DNA of 64,000 nucleotides from Geothrix sp. 21YS21S-2 (lineage in GTDB: Bacteria; Acidobacteriota; Holophagae; Holophagales; Holophagaceae): contig NZ_CP132910.1 of the NCBI RefSeq assembly GCF_030846775.1, positions 4,157,001 through 4,221,000 of the forward strand, given 5' to 3'. Positions 57,366 through 64,000 of the stretch are shown piece by piece. Numbering within the stretch: position 1 is the first letter of the stretch; the number at the start of each line of letters is the position of its first letter. Under the pieces are notes generated by a model. It had not been told where the DNA came from, did not search any database, and saw nothing but the letters and a program-made list of their open reading frames with translations. The position numbers were made by a program, and so were the translations under genes.

Positions 57366-58628
57366 CTACACCCGCTTCCGGAACAGGTCGTGGAAGACCG
57401 GGTAGATGTCGGTCACCTCACGGATGCGCCGCATGGCGAAGGAGTCGGGGTGCCCGGGCAGCAGGGTCTCGTATTCCCGCCAGAGCACCTGGGGGGTGTC
57501 GGCGATCTCGATGTAGGCGAAGTGCTGGACCTGGGGCAGGATCGAATCGGCCAGCAGGTCGCGGCTGGGCTCCGAGTCGTCGGACCAGTTGTCGCCGTCC
57601 GAGGCCTGGGCCCCGTAGATGTTCCAGAGGCCCGGCGGATAGCGCTCGGCGGCGATGTCGCGCATGAGCCTGAGGGCGCTGGAGACGATGGTCCCTCCGG
57701 TCTCCCGGGAGTGGAAGAAGCGCTCCTCGTCCACCTCCTCGGCGGAGGTGTGGTGCCGGATGAAGACCACCTCGATGCGCTCGTAGTTCCGCTTCAGGAA
57801 CAGGTAGAGCAGGGTGAAGAACCGCTTGGAGATGTTCTTCTTGGGCTCGTCCATGGAGCCCGAGACGTCCATGAGGCAGAACATCACGGCCTGGGTGGTG
57901 GGCTGGGCCACGCGCACCCGGTTGTTGTAGCGCAGGTCGTAGGTGTCGATGAAGGGCACCGCGGAGAGCCGGCGGCCCAGGCGCTCCAGTTCCAGCAGGA
58001 GGTCCCGGGCCTCGGCGCTGTCCTCCCCGTGGAGGCGCCGGGCCTCGGCCAGGGCCGCCTCCAGCTCCCTGCGCCGGTCCGTGAAGGGGCCCCGGGTGGC
58101 GATGCGCCGGCCCGTGGCGCCCCGCATGGTGCGCACGAGGTTGAGGTTGGTGGGCACCCCCGTGTGGGTGTGGCCGGCGCGCACGTTCCTGAACTCGGTG
58201 AGGCTGGCCAGGTGGCGCTTGACGAGGTTGGGCAGGGCCAGCTCGTCGAAGAAGAAGTCCAGGAACTCGTCCCGGGAGATGGCGAACTCGAAGGCGTCCT
58301 CGCCCTCGCCGTCGGGGCTGGCGCGCCCCCCCTGGCCGCCCTGGCCCCCGGAGGGGGGGCGGTCCACCTGGTCGCCGGTGCCGTACCGGTCGTTGCCCGC
58401 GTGCACCCGCTCGCGCCTGCCTCCCGGACCGTGGCCGAACTGGGGCTCGGCGATGTCCTTGCCGGGGATGCGGACCTTCTTGCCGGAATCCATGTCCTTG
58501 ATCCCGCCCCGGTCGATGACGTCCGAGACGGCCTGCTTGATCTGCCCCCGGAAGCGCCGCAGGAACCGCGTCCGGTTCACGGAACTGCGGTTCTTGCTGT
58601 CGAAGCGCCGGTCGATGATCTGGATCAT
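57366..58628 (-). CDS. DUF444 (YeaH/YhbH) von Willebrand-like protein
   Basis: 420 residues from the ATG at 58628-58626, overlapping the prkA stop by 4 bases. The N-terminal part (IIDRRFDSKNRSSVNRTRFL) and a Gly-rich linker (GQGGQGGRASPDGEGED) precede a VWA-like domain with a MIDAS motif (FCLMDVSGSMDEPKK, DxSxS). YeaH is encoded with PrkA in most bacteria that have it, and is thought to be a partner or substrate of that kinase in stress response. It sits between prkA and the SpoVR gene, in the usual order. Confidence 0.94.
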   Translation of the reverse strand: MIQIIDRRFDSKNRSSVNRTRFLRRFRGQIKQAVSDVIDRGGIKDMDSGKKVRIPGKDIAEPQFGHGPGGRRERVHAGNDRYGTGDQVDRPPSGGQGGQGGRASPDGEGEDAFEFAISRDEFLDFFFDELALPNLVKRHLASLTEFRNVRAGHTHTGVPTNLNLVRTMRGATGRRIATRGPFTDRRRELEAALAEARRLHGEDSAEARDLLLELERLGRRLSAVPFIDTYDLRYNNRVRVAQPTTQAVMFCLMDVSGSMDEPKKNISKRFFTLLYLFLKRNYERIEVVFIRHHTSAEEVDEERFFHSRETGGTIVSSALRLMRDIAAERYPPGLWNIYGAQASDGDNWSDDSEPSRDLLADSILPQVQHFAYIEIADTPQVLWREYETLLPGHPDSFAMRRIREVTDIYPVFHDLFRKRV

Positions 58629-60547
58629 GACGACTTCCGGACCCGCAGGTACCAGTCGCACAGGAGCCGCACCTGCTTCTCCGTGTAGCCCTTGGCCACC
58701 ATGCGGTCCACGAAGTCCCGGTGCTTCTTCTGGTCGTCGGTGTTGGCCTTGGTGTTGAAGGAGATGACCGGGAGCAGCTCCTCGGTGTTGGAGAACATCT
58801 TCTTCTCGATGACGGCCCGCAGCTTCTCGTACGAGGTCCAGGAGGGGTTCTTCCCGTCATGCTTGGCCCGGGCGCGCAGGACGAAGTTCACCACCTCGTT
58901 GCGGAAGTCCTTGGGGTTGGAGATGCCCGCGGGCTTCTCGATCTTCTCCAGCTCGTTGTTGAGCGCCGCCCGGTCAAGCATTTCCCCGGTGTTCGGATCC
59001 CGGAATTCCTGATCCTGGATCCAGAAGTCCGCATAGTTGACGTAGCGGTCGAAGATGTTCTGGCCGTACTCCGAATAGCTCTCGAGGTAGGCGGTCTGGA
59101 TCTCCTTCCCGATGAATTCTGCATACCGCGGTGAGATGAATTCCTTGATGGTGCGCAGATACTGTTCCTCGATCGCCCCGGGGTACTGCTCCTGCTCGAT
59201 CTGCTGCTCCAGCACGTACATGAGGTGGACGGGATTGGCCGCCACCTCCCGGTGGTCGAAGTTGAAGACCTTGGAGAGGATCTTGAAGGCGAAGCGGGTC
59301 GAGAGGCCCGTCATGCCCTCGTCCACGCCCGCGAAGTCCCGGTATTCCTGGTAGCTCTTGGCCTTGGGATCGGTGTCCTTGAGGTTCTCCCCGTCGTAGA
59401 CCCGCATCTTGGAGTAGATGCTGGAGTTCTCCGGCTCCTTGAGCCGGCTGAGCACGGAGAACTGGGCCAGCATGCGCAGCGTGTCGGGGGCGCAGGGGGC
59501 CTGGGCCAGGGAGGAGTTGTCCAGGAGCTTCTGGTAGATGCGCATCTCGTCCGTGACCCGCAGGGTGTAGGGCACCTTCACGATGTAGATGCGGTCCAGG
59601 AAGGCCTCGTTGTTGCGGTTGTTCTTGAAGGTCAGCCACTCGGCCTCGTTGGAGTGGGCCAGGATCAGCCCGTCGAAGGGGATGGCGCCGAAGCCCTCGG
59701 TGCCCTTGTAGTTGCCCTCCTGGGTGGCGGTGAGCAGCGGGTGCAGGACCTTGATGGGCGCCTTGAACATCTCCACGAACTCCAGCATCCCCCGGTTGGC
59801 CAGGCACAGGCCGCCGGAGTAGGAGTAGGCGTCGGGATCGTTCTGGGAGTAGGTCTCCAGCTTGCGGATATCGATCTTGCCCACCAGGGACGAGATGTCC
59901 TGGTTGTTCTCGTCGCCGGGCTCGGTCTTGGAGACCGCGATCTGGCTGAGCACCGAGGGCCGCAGCTTGACCACCCGGAACCGGGTGATGTCGCCGCCGA
60001 ATTCCTGCAGGCGCTTGACGGCCCAGGGGCTCATGATGGACGTGAGGTAGCGCCGGGGGATCCCGTAGTCGCCCTCCAGGATGGGTCCGTCCTCGATGGG
60101 GTTGAACAGGCCCAGGGGGGACTCGTGGACCGGGGACCCCTTGATGGCGTAGAAGGGGACCTTCTCCATGAGGGCCTTGAGCTCCTCGGCGAGGGAGGAC
60201 TTGCCGCCCCCCACGGGGCCCAGCAGGTAGAGGATCTGCTTCTTCTCCTCCAGCCCCTGGGCGGCGTGGCGGAAGTAGGAGACGATCCCCTCGATCACCT
60301 CCTCCATTCCGTAGAACTCCTTGAAGGCCGGGTAGATGCGCACCACCTTGTTGGCGAAGATGCGGCTGAGCCGCTCCACGGAGCGGGTGTCGACCAGCTC
60401 CGGCTCCCCGATGGCGCTCAGCAGGCGCTCCGCGACGCTGGCATAGGCGGAGGGGTCCTTCCTGCAGAGTTCCAGGTAGTCCTGGAGGCTCATCTCCTCG
60501 GCGCCTGCGGATTCGTAGCGGCTTTGATACTGGTGGAAGATCGACAT
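58625..60547 (-). CDS. prkA: PrkA-family serine protein kinase / AAA protein
   Basis: 640 residues, normal length. Starts SIFHQYQSRYESAGAEEMSL. The AAA-type core has Walker A GPVGGGKSSLAEEL (110-118), and the segment SGGLCLANRGMLEFVEMFKA with the surrounding LILAHSNEAEWLTFKNNRNN. The C-terminal PrkA domain shows EYRDFAGVDEGMTGLSTRFA and NYADFWIQDQEFRDPNTGEM. PrkA (YeaG) acts in adaptation to starvation and, in Bacillus, in sporulation, as a kinase and/or AAA protease. The ribosome-binding site TGGAGGTGG is strong. It leads the prkA-DUF444-SpoVR operon. The upstream stretch 60548-60697 is A/T-rich and should hold the promoter. Confidence 0.95.
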   Translation of the reverse strand: MSIFHQYQSRYESAGAEEMSLQDYLELCRKDPSAYASVAERLLSAIGEPELVDTRSVERLSRIFANKVVRIYPAFKEFYGMEEVIEGIVSYFRHAAQGLEEKKQILYLLGPVGGGKSSLAEELKALMEKVPFYAIKGSPVHESPLGLFNPIEDGPILEGDYGIPRRYLTSIMSPWAVKRLQEFGGDITRFRVVKLRPSVLSQIAVSKTEPGDENNQDISSLVGKIDIRKLETYSQNDPDAYSYSGGLCLANRGMLEFVEMFKAPIKVLHPLLTATQEGNYKGTEGFGAIPFDGLILAHSNEAEWLTFKNNRNNEAFLDRIYIVKVPYTLRVTDEMRIYQKLLDNSSLAQAPCAPDTLRMLAQFSVLSRLKEPENSSIYSKMRVYDGENLKDTDPKAKSYQEYRDFAGVDEGMTGLSTRFAFKILSKVFNFDHREVAANPVHLMYVLEQQIEQEQYPGAIEEQYLRTIKEFISPRYAEFIGKEIQTAYLESYSEYGQNIFDRYVNYADFWIQDQEFRDPNTGEMLDRAALNNELEKIEKPAGISNPKDFRNEVVNFVLRARAKHDGKNPSWTSYEKLRAVIEKKMFSNTEELLPVISFNTKANTDDQKKHRDFVDRMVAKGYTEKQVRLLCDWYLRVRKSS

Positions 60548-60697
60548 GTGTCCACCTCCAATGAAGGTTTCGGACCAGTCACGCTACACCATTAGGGCTT
60601 CTTTGGAAAATGCGTATGAAGGTATAATGGATGTCGAAATCCGCTTATCGGGCCATCCGAATCAAAAATTAATAATCCTTGGCCGCCGGGAATCCCG

Positions 60698-61357
60698 TTA
60701 CCTGTGGTCGACCAGCTCGGCTTCCGGGAACCGGACCTTGGCCAGTTCCGCATACTTGTCCCCGGTGGACCGGTAGCCGGCCGGACAGGCGACGATGGTG
60801 TGGTAGCCGGTGCCCGCCAGGCCCAGGATCTGGTCGTACTGGGCGGCGTCGAGGCCTTCCATGGGGCAGGTGTCCACGCCCAGGAGGGCGGCGCTGGTCA
60901 TGAAGTTGCCCAGGGCGATGTAGGCCTGACGAGCGGCCCAGGCGTCGACGGTGGCGGCCCGGGGGCCGGTCACCAGGGTGCCCACCATCATGCCCCGGTA
61001 GGCGGCCAGGGATTCGGGGGCCTGGTGGCGCACTTCGGCGACCCGGGCCACGTAGTGGTCCACGTCGGCCTCGGTGAGGGTCTCCTTGGCCAGGAAGACC
61101 ACCAGGTGGGAGGCGTCCTCGATCTGGCCCTGGCCCCAGGACGCGGCCTTGAGCTTCGCGCGCAGGGCGGGGTCCTGGATGACCAGGAACTTCCAGGGCT
61201 GGAGGCCGAAGGAGCTGGGGCTGAGGACGAGGGACTTCTCGAGGGCGGACCAGAGGTCGGCGGGGACCTTGCGGTCGCGGTCGAACTGCTTGGTGGCGTA
61301 GCGCCACTCCTGCACCTTGAGGAGTTCTTCGGGGGAGAGGACGGTGGCGGTGGTCAT
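60698..61357 (-). CDS. NAD(P)H-dependent nitroreductase (NfsB-like)
   Basis: 219 residues from the ATG at 61357-61355; the upstream extension of the frame is a shadow of the regulator. FMN-binding motifs of the NfsB/NfnB group: WRYATKQFDRDRKVP, LSPSSFGLQPWKFLVI, ARQAYIALGNFMTSAALLGV and TCPMEGLDAAQYDQIL. It reduces nitro compounds and quinones with NAD(P)H. It is divergent from an HxlR-type gene, which very probably regulates it; the 106 bases between the starts carry repeated GTAGG-type elements. Confidence 0.9.
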   Translation of the reverse strand: MTTATVLSPEELLKVQEWRYATKQFDRDRKVPADLWSALEKSLVLSPSSFGLQPWKFLVIQDPALRAKLKAASWGQGQIEDASHLVVFLAKETLTEADVDHYVARVAEVRHQAPESLAAYRGMMVGTLVTGPRAATVDAWAARQAYIALGNFMTSAALLGVDTCPMEGLDAAQYDQILGLAGTGYHTIVACPAGYRSTGDKYAELAKVRFPEAELVDHR

Positions 61358-61463
61358 GGCGGCTCCAGGGATTCGGGGGTTGCGGTCAGATCGGCCGTAA
61401 TACAAACTTAAGCATGTCACTCTCCATTGGAAAGTAGGCACTAATTCGGAAGGTAGGAACCAA

Positions 61464-61868
61464 ATGGTACGTAATGCATGTTCCTCGGCCCCCAACGTCC
61501 TCAGCCCCATGTGTCCCACCCGCCTCGTGCTGGATCTCATCGCGGACAAATGGACGACGCTCGTGATCTACCTGCTGTCCCAGGGCACCCGGCGGTACGG
61601 CGAGCTCCAGCGCGAGGTGGGCGGCATCAGCCAGAAGATGCTCACCCAGACGCTGCGCAAGCTCGAGGAGGACGGCCTGGTGCGCCGCGTCGTCTACCCC
61701 GAGGTGCCCCCGCGCACGGAGTATTCCCTCACCGAGCTGGGCGCGACGCTCAAGGAGCCCCTGGGGGCCCTGTGCCAGTGGGCCATGGTGCACCTTCCCG
61801 ACGTGGAGAAGGCCCGCAAGGCCTCCCAGCGCAACCGCGCCAAGCTGCTCGCAACCCGTTCGGCCTAG
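61464..61868 (+). CDS. HxlR-family transcriptional regulator
   Basis: 134 residues. Winged HTH of the HxlR class: MCPTRLVLDLIADKWTTLVI at 16-35, then GTRRYGELQREVGGISQKML and TQTLRKLEEDGLVRRVVYPE. The cysteine in MCPTR is the position that senses redox or electrophilic stress in many HxlR proteins (YodB, QorR); a second cysteine (C6) lies at the N-terminus. It is divergent from the nitroreductase gene, the usual target arrangement. Its stop lies 10 bases before the DNPH1-like gene, which may be cotranscribed. Confidence 0.9.
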   Translation: MVRNACSSAPNVLSPMCPTRLVLDLIADKWTTLVIYLLSQGTRRYGELQREVGGISQKMLTQTLRKLEEDGLVRRVVYPEVPPRTEYSLTELGATLKEPLGALCQWAMVHLPDVEKARKASQRNRAKLLATRSA

Positions 61869-61878
61869 AAGGAAGCCC

Positions 61879-62313
61879 ATGCGCATCTACTTCTCCTGCT
61901 CCATCACCGGGGGCCGCGGGGACCAGCCCGCCTACGCCGCCCTGGTCCGCCACCTCCTGGACGCGGGCCACGACGTGCTCACCGCGCACCTGGCCAGCGC
62001 CGACCTGCAGGGGCAGGAGGGGGGCATGGAGCCGGAGGCGGTGTACCTGCGGGACACCGCCTGGGTGCGGGCATGCGACGCGGTCATCGCCGAGGTGAGC
62101 ACGCCCAGCCATGGCGTGGGCTACGAGATCGCCTATGCCCTGGAGCGCGCCAAGCCCGTGCTCTGCTGCTTCCGGAGGGACGCCACCGTGAGCCGCATGC
62201 TCACCGGGAACCGGGAGATCGCCCTGGCCCCCTACGAGGGGCTCCCGGAGCTGCTGGCGGGCGCCCAGGGGTTCCTGGGCGCCCTCAGTCGGCCAGGGAC
62301 CGGAGCGTCCTGA
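61879..62313 (+). CDS. DNPH1-like 2'-deoxynucleoside 5'-phosphate N-hydrolase
   Basis: 144 residues; ribosome-binding site AAGGAAG before the ATG. The N-terminal YFSCSITGGRGDQ, the central RACDAVIAEVSTPSHGVGYE and the EIAYALERAKPVLC segment match the Rcl/DNPH1 branch of the nucleoside 2-deoxyribosyltransferase fold. Such enzymes split the N-glycosidic bond of deoxynucleoside monophosphates and remove abnormal nucleotides such as hydroxymethyl-dUMP. The gene may be cotranscribed with the HxlR regulator. Its last 29 bases overlap the convergent ExoD-like gene. Confidence 0.83.
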   Translation: MRIYFSCSITGGRGDQPAYAALVRHLLDAGHDVLTAHLASADLQGQEGGMEPEAVYLRDTAWVRACDAVIAEVSTPSHGVGYEIAYALERAKPVLCCFRRDATVSRMLTGNREIALAPYEGLPELLAGAQGFLGALSRPGTGAS

Positions 62314-62878
62314 AGATCCTGAAGGCGAGGTTCGCCGACAGGGCGAAGTAGACGGTGGTCCCGAGGCTGGCGAGGGTGGCGGCCCAGGCCCAGTCCTGGC
62401 GCTGCTCCAGGAGGGCCGCGCCCAGGAGGCAGAGGATGGCGGCCGGGATGATGTTGGCGAAGGGCAGGGGCACCGGCACGGCCAGCAGGAAGCCCGTCCA
62501 GATCAGGGCGGCGCCCATCCACTTGTGGCTCAGCGGATGCTTCTCCGCGGTCCGGCTGGACCAGCGCAGCAGCAGCCGCTCCAGGCGCGCCAGGGCGTTC
62601 TTGATGGCGCCCTTGTGGATGGGCAGCGCGAGGACCCTCTGGGGCACCCAGGGATGGGGGACGCCCCGGCCCAGCTGGTAGCCGATGGCCATCACCGCCG
62701 CGCCGCCCACGGGGGCCAGGCCCGTGTTGAGCGCAGGAACGAGGCTGGGCAGGGCCAGCAGCAGGATCAGGAGGCCGTAGGACTGCTCCCCGGCGGCGTC
62801 CAGGAGCTCCCCGAGGCGCACGTCCCGCTCGTGATCCAGGAGATCATGCAGGACCGAGAAGAAGGGGCGGGGGGACAT
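62285..62878 (-). CDS. ExoD-family membrane protein
   Basis: 197 residues from the ATG at 62878-62876 (CTGGAGGGCG upstream). The helical opening (LHDLLDHERDVRLGELLDAA) and membrane helices (GLLILLLALPSLVPALNTGL; AALIWTGFLLAVPVPLPFAN; IIPAAILCLLGAALLEQ; ATLASLGTTVYFALSANLAF) match the ExoD family named after a Sinorhizobium exopolysaccharide gene. The direct role is unknown; an envelope function is likely. Confidence 0.85.
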   Translation of the reverse strand: MSPRPFFSVLHDLLDHERDVRLGELLDAAGEQSYGLLILLLALPSLVPALNTGLAPVGGAAVMAIGYQLGRGVPHPWVPQRVLALPIHKGAIKNALARLERLLLRWSSRTAEKHPLSHKWMGAALIWTGFLLAVPVPLPFANIIPAAILCLLGAALLEQRQDWAWAATLASLGTTVYFALSANLAFRIFRTLRSLAD

Positions 62879-62940
62879 CGCCCTCCAGGCTACTGTGCCC
62901 GGGGGGCGCACTACAATGGCAGGGAAGCCCAGGACCCCCC

Positions 62941-64000
62941 ATGCACCGATTCCTGCTCGACCCCTCCCTCATCTTCCTGAACCACGGCTCCTTCGGGGCC
63001 TGCCCCCGGGAGGTGCTCCAGGTGTGCCACGCCTGGCAGGCGGAGATGGAGGCCAACCCGGTGGAGTTCCTGGGCAGGCGTTCCGCGGCGCTCCTGGCCG
63101 CTGCCCGGGCGGAGCTGGGCCGGTACCTGGGCGCCCGGGCCGAGGACCTGGCCTTCGTGGCCAACGCCACCCACGGCGTGAACATCGTGGCGCGGTCCCT
63201 GCCCCTGGAGGCCGGGGACGAGGTGCTGGCCACGGACCACGAGTACGGCGCCTGCGACGGAGCGTGGGAGTTCGCCACGGCCCGGCGGGGGGCGCGGTAC
63301 GTCAGGGCGGAGATCCCGCTGCCCTTCAGGAGGGGGGAGTTCGCGGACCGGGTGTGGGAGAAGGTCACCGACCGCACCCGGGTGCTTTTCCTCAGCCACA
63401 TCGCCTCCACCACCGCCCTGGTCTTCCCGGTCGGGGAGCTGTGCCGGCGCGCCCGGGCCGCGGGAATCCTCACGGTCATCGACGGCGCCCACGCTCCGGG
63501 GCAGCTGGAGCTCGACCTCGCGGCCCTGGGCGCCGACTTCTACACGGGCAACTGCCACAAGTGGCTGTGCGCGCCCAAGGGATCGGCGTTCCTGCACGTG
63601 CGCCCGGAACACCAGGCGGTCCTGGACGCCCCCGCGGTGAGCTGGGGCTACCTGGCCCTGCCGGCCAACGACGCCTACACGGGCACCACCCCCCTGGAGC
63701 GCAAGCTGCAGTGGCAGGGCACGCGGGACCTGTCGGCCTTCCTCTCGGTCCCCGCGGCCATCGCCTTCCAGGAGCGCAACGGCTGGGCGGCGGAGCGGGT
63801 CCGCTGCCATGCGCTGGCGGTGGAGACGCTCCACCGGGTCTGCGCGGCCACGGGCCTGCCCCTGCCCGCCGAGGACGCCGACTTCGGGCAGATGGCCATC
63901 ATCCCGGTGCCCGCGGGCGACGCCGCCGCCCTCCAGGCGGGGCTCCTGCGCGACCACCGCATCGAGGTGCCGGTGACCTGCCACAAGGGCTCGCTCTTCG
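62941..64000 (+). CDS. Class V aminotransferase, isopenicillin-N-epimerase-like (cut by window edge)
   Basis: The first 353 residues of a PLP enzyme that runs off the right edge. LDPSLIFLNHGSFGACPREV at the start, AFVANATHGVNIVARSLPLE, LFLSHIASTTALVFPVGELC, VIDGAHAPGQLELDLAALGA and the PLP lysine K207 in TGNCHKWLCAPKGSAFLHVR match the isopenicillin N epimerase-like group of class V aminotransferases. Members act as epimerases, lyases or desulfurases, so the reaction stays open. It starts 62 bases after the divergent ExoD-like gene. Confidence 0.88.
   Translation, partial: MHRFLLDPSLIFLNHGSFGACPREVLQVCHAWQAEMEANPVEFLGRRSAALLAAARAELGRYLGARAEDLAFVANATHGVNIVARSLPLEAGDEVLATDHEYGACDGAWEFATARRGARYVRAEIPLPFRRGEFADRVWEKVTDRTRVLFLSHIASTTALVFPVGELCRRARAAGILTVIDGAHAPGQLELDLAALGADFYTGNCHKWLCAPKGSAFLHVRPEHQAVLDAPAVSWGYLALPANDAYTGTTPLERKLQWQGTRDLSAFLSVPAAIAFQERNGWAAERVRCHALAVETLHRVCAATGLPLPAEDADFGQMAIIPVPAGDAAALQAGLLRDHRIEVPVTCHKGSLF

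Noticed and set aside
60619-60640. TATAAT on the plus strand near 60619
   Set aside because: No plus-strand gene follows for about 840 bases and no -35 hexamer fits; chance occurrence in an A/T-rich promoter region for the opposite strand is more likely.

Overview
The window is GC-rich bacterial chromosome with strong G/C preference at third codon positions. Long antisense shadow reading frames lie opposite most real genes. The gene set fits an acidobacterium of the Holophagaceae type (Geothrix/Holophaga/Mesoterricola): MglA/MglB polarity proteins, a PAS-type chemoreceptor, bacteriohemerythrin, an OprB-like porin and many small exported proteins. Nothing in the window fixes the genus; the assignment rests on general resemblance only.

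Left part (1-27.6 kb). Mostly short transcription units: an edge-truncated M13 peptidase, DinB and WYL proteins, an orphan DsbD N-terminal domain followed by a thioredoxin-fold protein, a NarL-type response regulator, small exported proteins, a YihY/BrkB membrane protein lacking an ordinary start codon, an ATP-grasp enzyme beside a long-form GAPDH, bacteriohemerythrin, a KynB-like cyclase, an MFS exporter, a coupled secreted nuclease and membrane M28 peptidase, a MuiA-like (DUF4139) protein with DUF4337, a GGDEF/EAL protein with a broken GGDEF site, a GatZ/KbaZ-like protein, an Aer-like chemoreceptor and an exported AGE-fold protein.

Mobile and repeat zone (27.6-31.2 kb). An IS21-family element (istA/istB) is flanked on one side by two hairpin-bearing repeat units. 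On the other side lies a 168-bp tandem duplication whose units each carry an inverted copy of the 3' end of the adjacent tRNA-Asn gene. This looks like a repeatedly used integration site.

Middle part (31.2-49.3 kb). mglB-mglA, tRNA-Ser, an OprB-like porin, an SbcC/YhaN plus SbcD/YhaO repair pair, and a receiver/HATPase fusion. Next come a radical SAM/SPASM enzyme translationally coupled to a small Tyr/Gly-containing lipoprotein (probably enzyme plus substrate or partner; in my view the most interesting pair here), a flavodoxin-fold reductase and a DHCW-motif cupin. A single-direction run then follows (MFS transporter, CaiB-type CoA-transferase, HMG-CoA-lyase-type enzyme, D-2-hydroxyacid dehydrogenase, LysR), which reads as a catabolic operon for a branched hydroxy-dicarboxylate.

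Right part (49.3-64 kb). A lactate/glycolate permease, cupin and class V aminotransferase operon has a clear sigma70-type promoter and a strong terminator. It is followed by a Fic-family protein with a degenerate active-site motif and palindromes just upstream. Then come exported and cache-domain proteins, the conserved prkA-DUF444-SpoVR stress operon, a nitroreductase divergent from an HxlR regulator, a DNPH1-like nucleotide N-hydrolase, an ExoD-like membrane protein and a class V aminotransferase cut by the window end.
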